From contig DAHF01000133.1 in NCBI GenBank assembly GCA_002495845.1, forward strand, positions 1 to 6,025: a stretch of 6,025 nt of DNA. The letters run 5' to 3'. This stretch comes from Sulfolobus sp. UBA167. Lineage in GTDB: Archaea; Thermoproteota; Thermoprotei_A; Sulfolobales; Sulfolobaceae. This document shows positions 5,904 to 6,025 of this stretch, in pieces. Within the stretch, counting starts at the first letter, position 1, and the number at the start of each line of letters is the position of its first letter. The notes under the pieces were generated by a model. It was not told the origin of the DNA and did no database searches. It was given only the letters and a program-made list of their open reading frames with translations. The translations under genes and the position numbers were made by a program.

Positions 5904-5941
5904 TTTTTCTTCCTCCTCCTTCTTTTTTTACTTCTTTTTCC
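5904..5941 (+). terminator. Pyrimidine-rich terminator of the permease operon
   Basis: A C/T-rich tract beginning about 10 nt past the stop includes T runs of five (5904-5908), seven (5923-5929) and five (5935-5939) residues. Repeated T runs of this kind end transcription in Sulfolobales. Confidence 0.6.
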
Positions 5942-5950
5942 CTTGCTTTA

Positions 5951-5990
5951 TCTAACGGGGGTTAAGGGGGGAATGTTCCCTTCCGTTAGA
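5951..5990 (+). repeat. Left-end-like hairpin repeat, copy 2
   Basis: TCTAACGG (5951-5958) pairs with CCGTTAGA (5983-5990), and inside it GGGAA (5969-5973) pairs with TTCCC (5976-5980) around a two-base loop, giving a nested palindrome. Bases 5953-5984 match 1362-1392 at 28 of 32 positions. By analogy with copy 1 it may be the left end of an IS200/IS605-type element whose genes lie past the window edge; it could also stand alone as a small dispersed palindrome. Confidence 0.55.
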
Positions 5991-6025
5991 GGATGGATAG
6001 TCCCTAAAAATGTTTAAAAATAAAG

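Noticed and set aside
1..6025. CRISPR arrays, tRNA, rRNA or C/D-box guide RNAs
   Set aside because: No regularly spaced repeats, cloverleaf-like sequence or paired C and D boxes were seen in the non-coding stretches.

Overview
The window looks like chromosomal DNA of a thermoacidophilic archaeon of the order Sulfolobales (Metallosphaera, Sulfolobus or Acidianus type). The first gene closely resembles the Sulfolobus glucose dehydrogenase. The long minus-strand gene closely resembles the Metallosphaera/Sulfolobus 3-hydroxypropionyl-CoA synthetase. Promoters are archaeal in style: AT-rich TATA elements, one apparently leaderless start, GGTGA-type ribosome sites before downstream genes, and T-rich terminators. 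These identifications come from remembered family sequences and motifs, not from a search.

Layout. 1-225: non-coding, with a perfect 13-bp tandem duplication and a promoter. 226-1308 (+): zinc-dependent glucose 1-dehydrogenase. 1360-1633: debris of an IS200/IS605-type element, namely a left-end-like hairpin, a frameshifted tnpB C-terminal remnant and a structured right end. 1729-3699 (-): AMP-forming acyl-CoA synthetase, most likely 3-hydroxypropionate-CoA ligase. 3700-4085: divergent regulatory region with an 18-bp inverted repeat in the synthetase promoter. 4086-4289 and 4286-5893 (+): a two-gene operon of a small DUF3311 membrane protein and an SSS-family permease of the MctP (monocarboxylate) type, joined by an ATGA overlap. 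5904-5941: T-rich terminator. 5951-5990: a second copy of the left-end-like hairpin, possibly the start of another insertion element running off the window.

How the genes fit together. The dehydrogenase feeds the branched Entner-Doudoroff route by making gluconolactone and NADPH. The synthetase belongs to the 3-hydroxypropionate/4-hydroxybutyrate carbon fixation cycle. Its divergent partner operon encodes a probable short-chain carboxylate importer, which suggests (inference) that outside acetate, propionate, 3-hydroxypropionate or a similar acid is imported and activated. No wholly new system was found. The points most worth a second look are the carboxylate uptake/activation pair with its candidate operator, and the deletion-derivative TnpB/omega-RNA-like locus with its paired left-end repeat.
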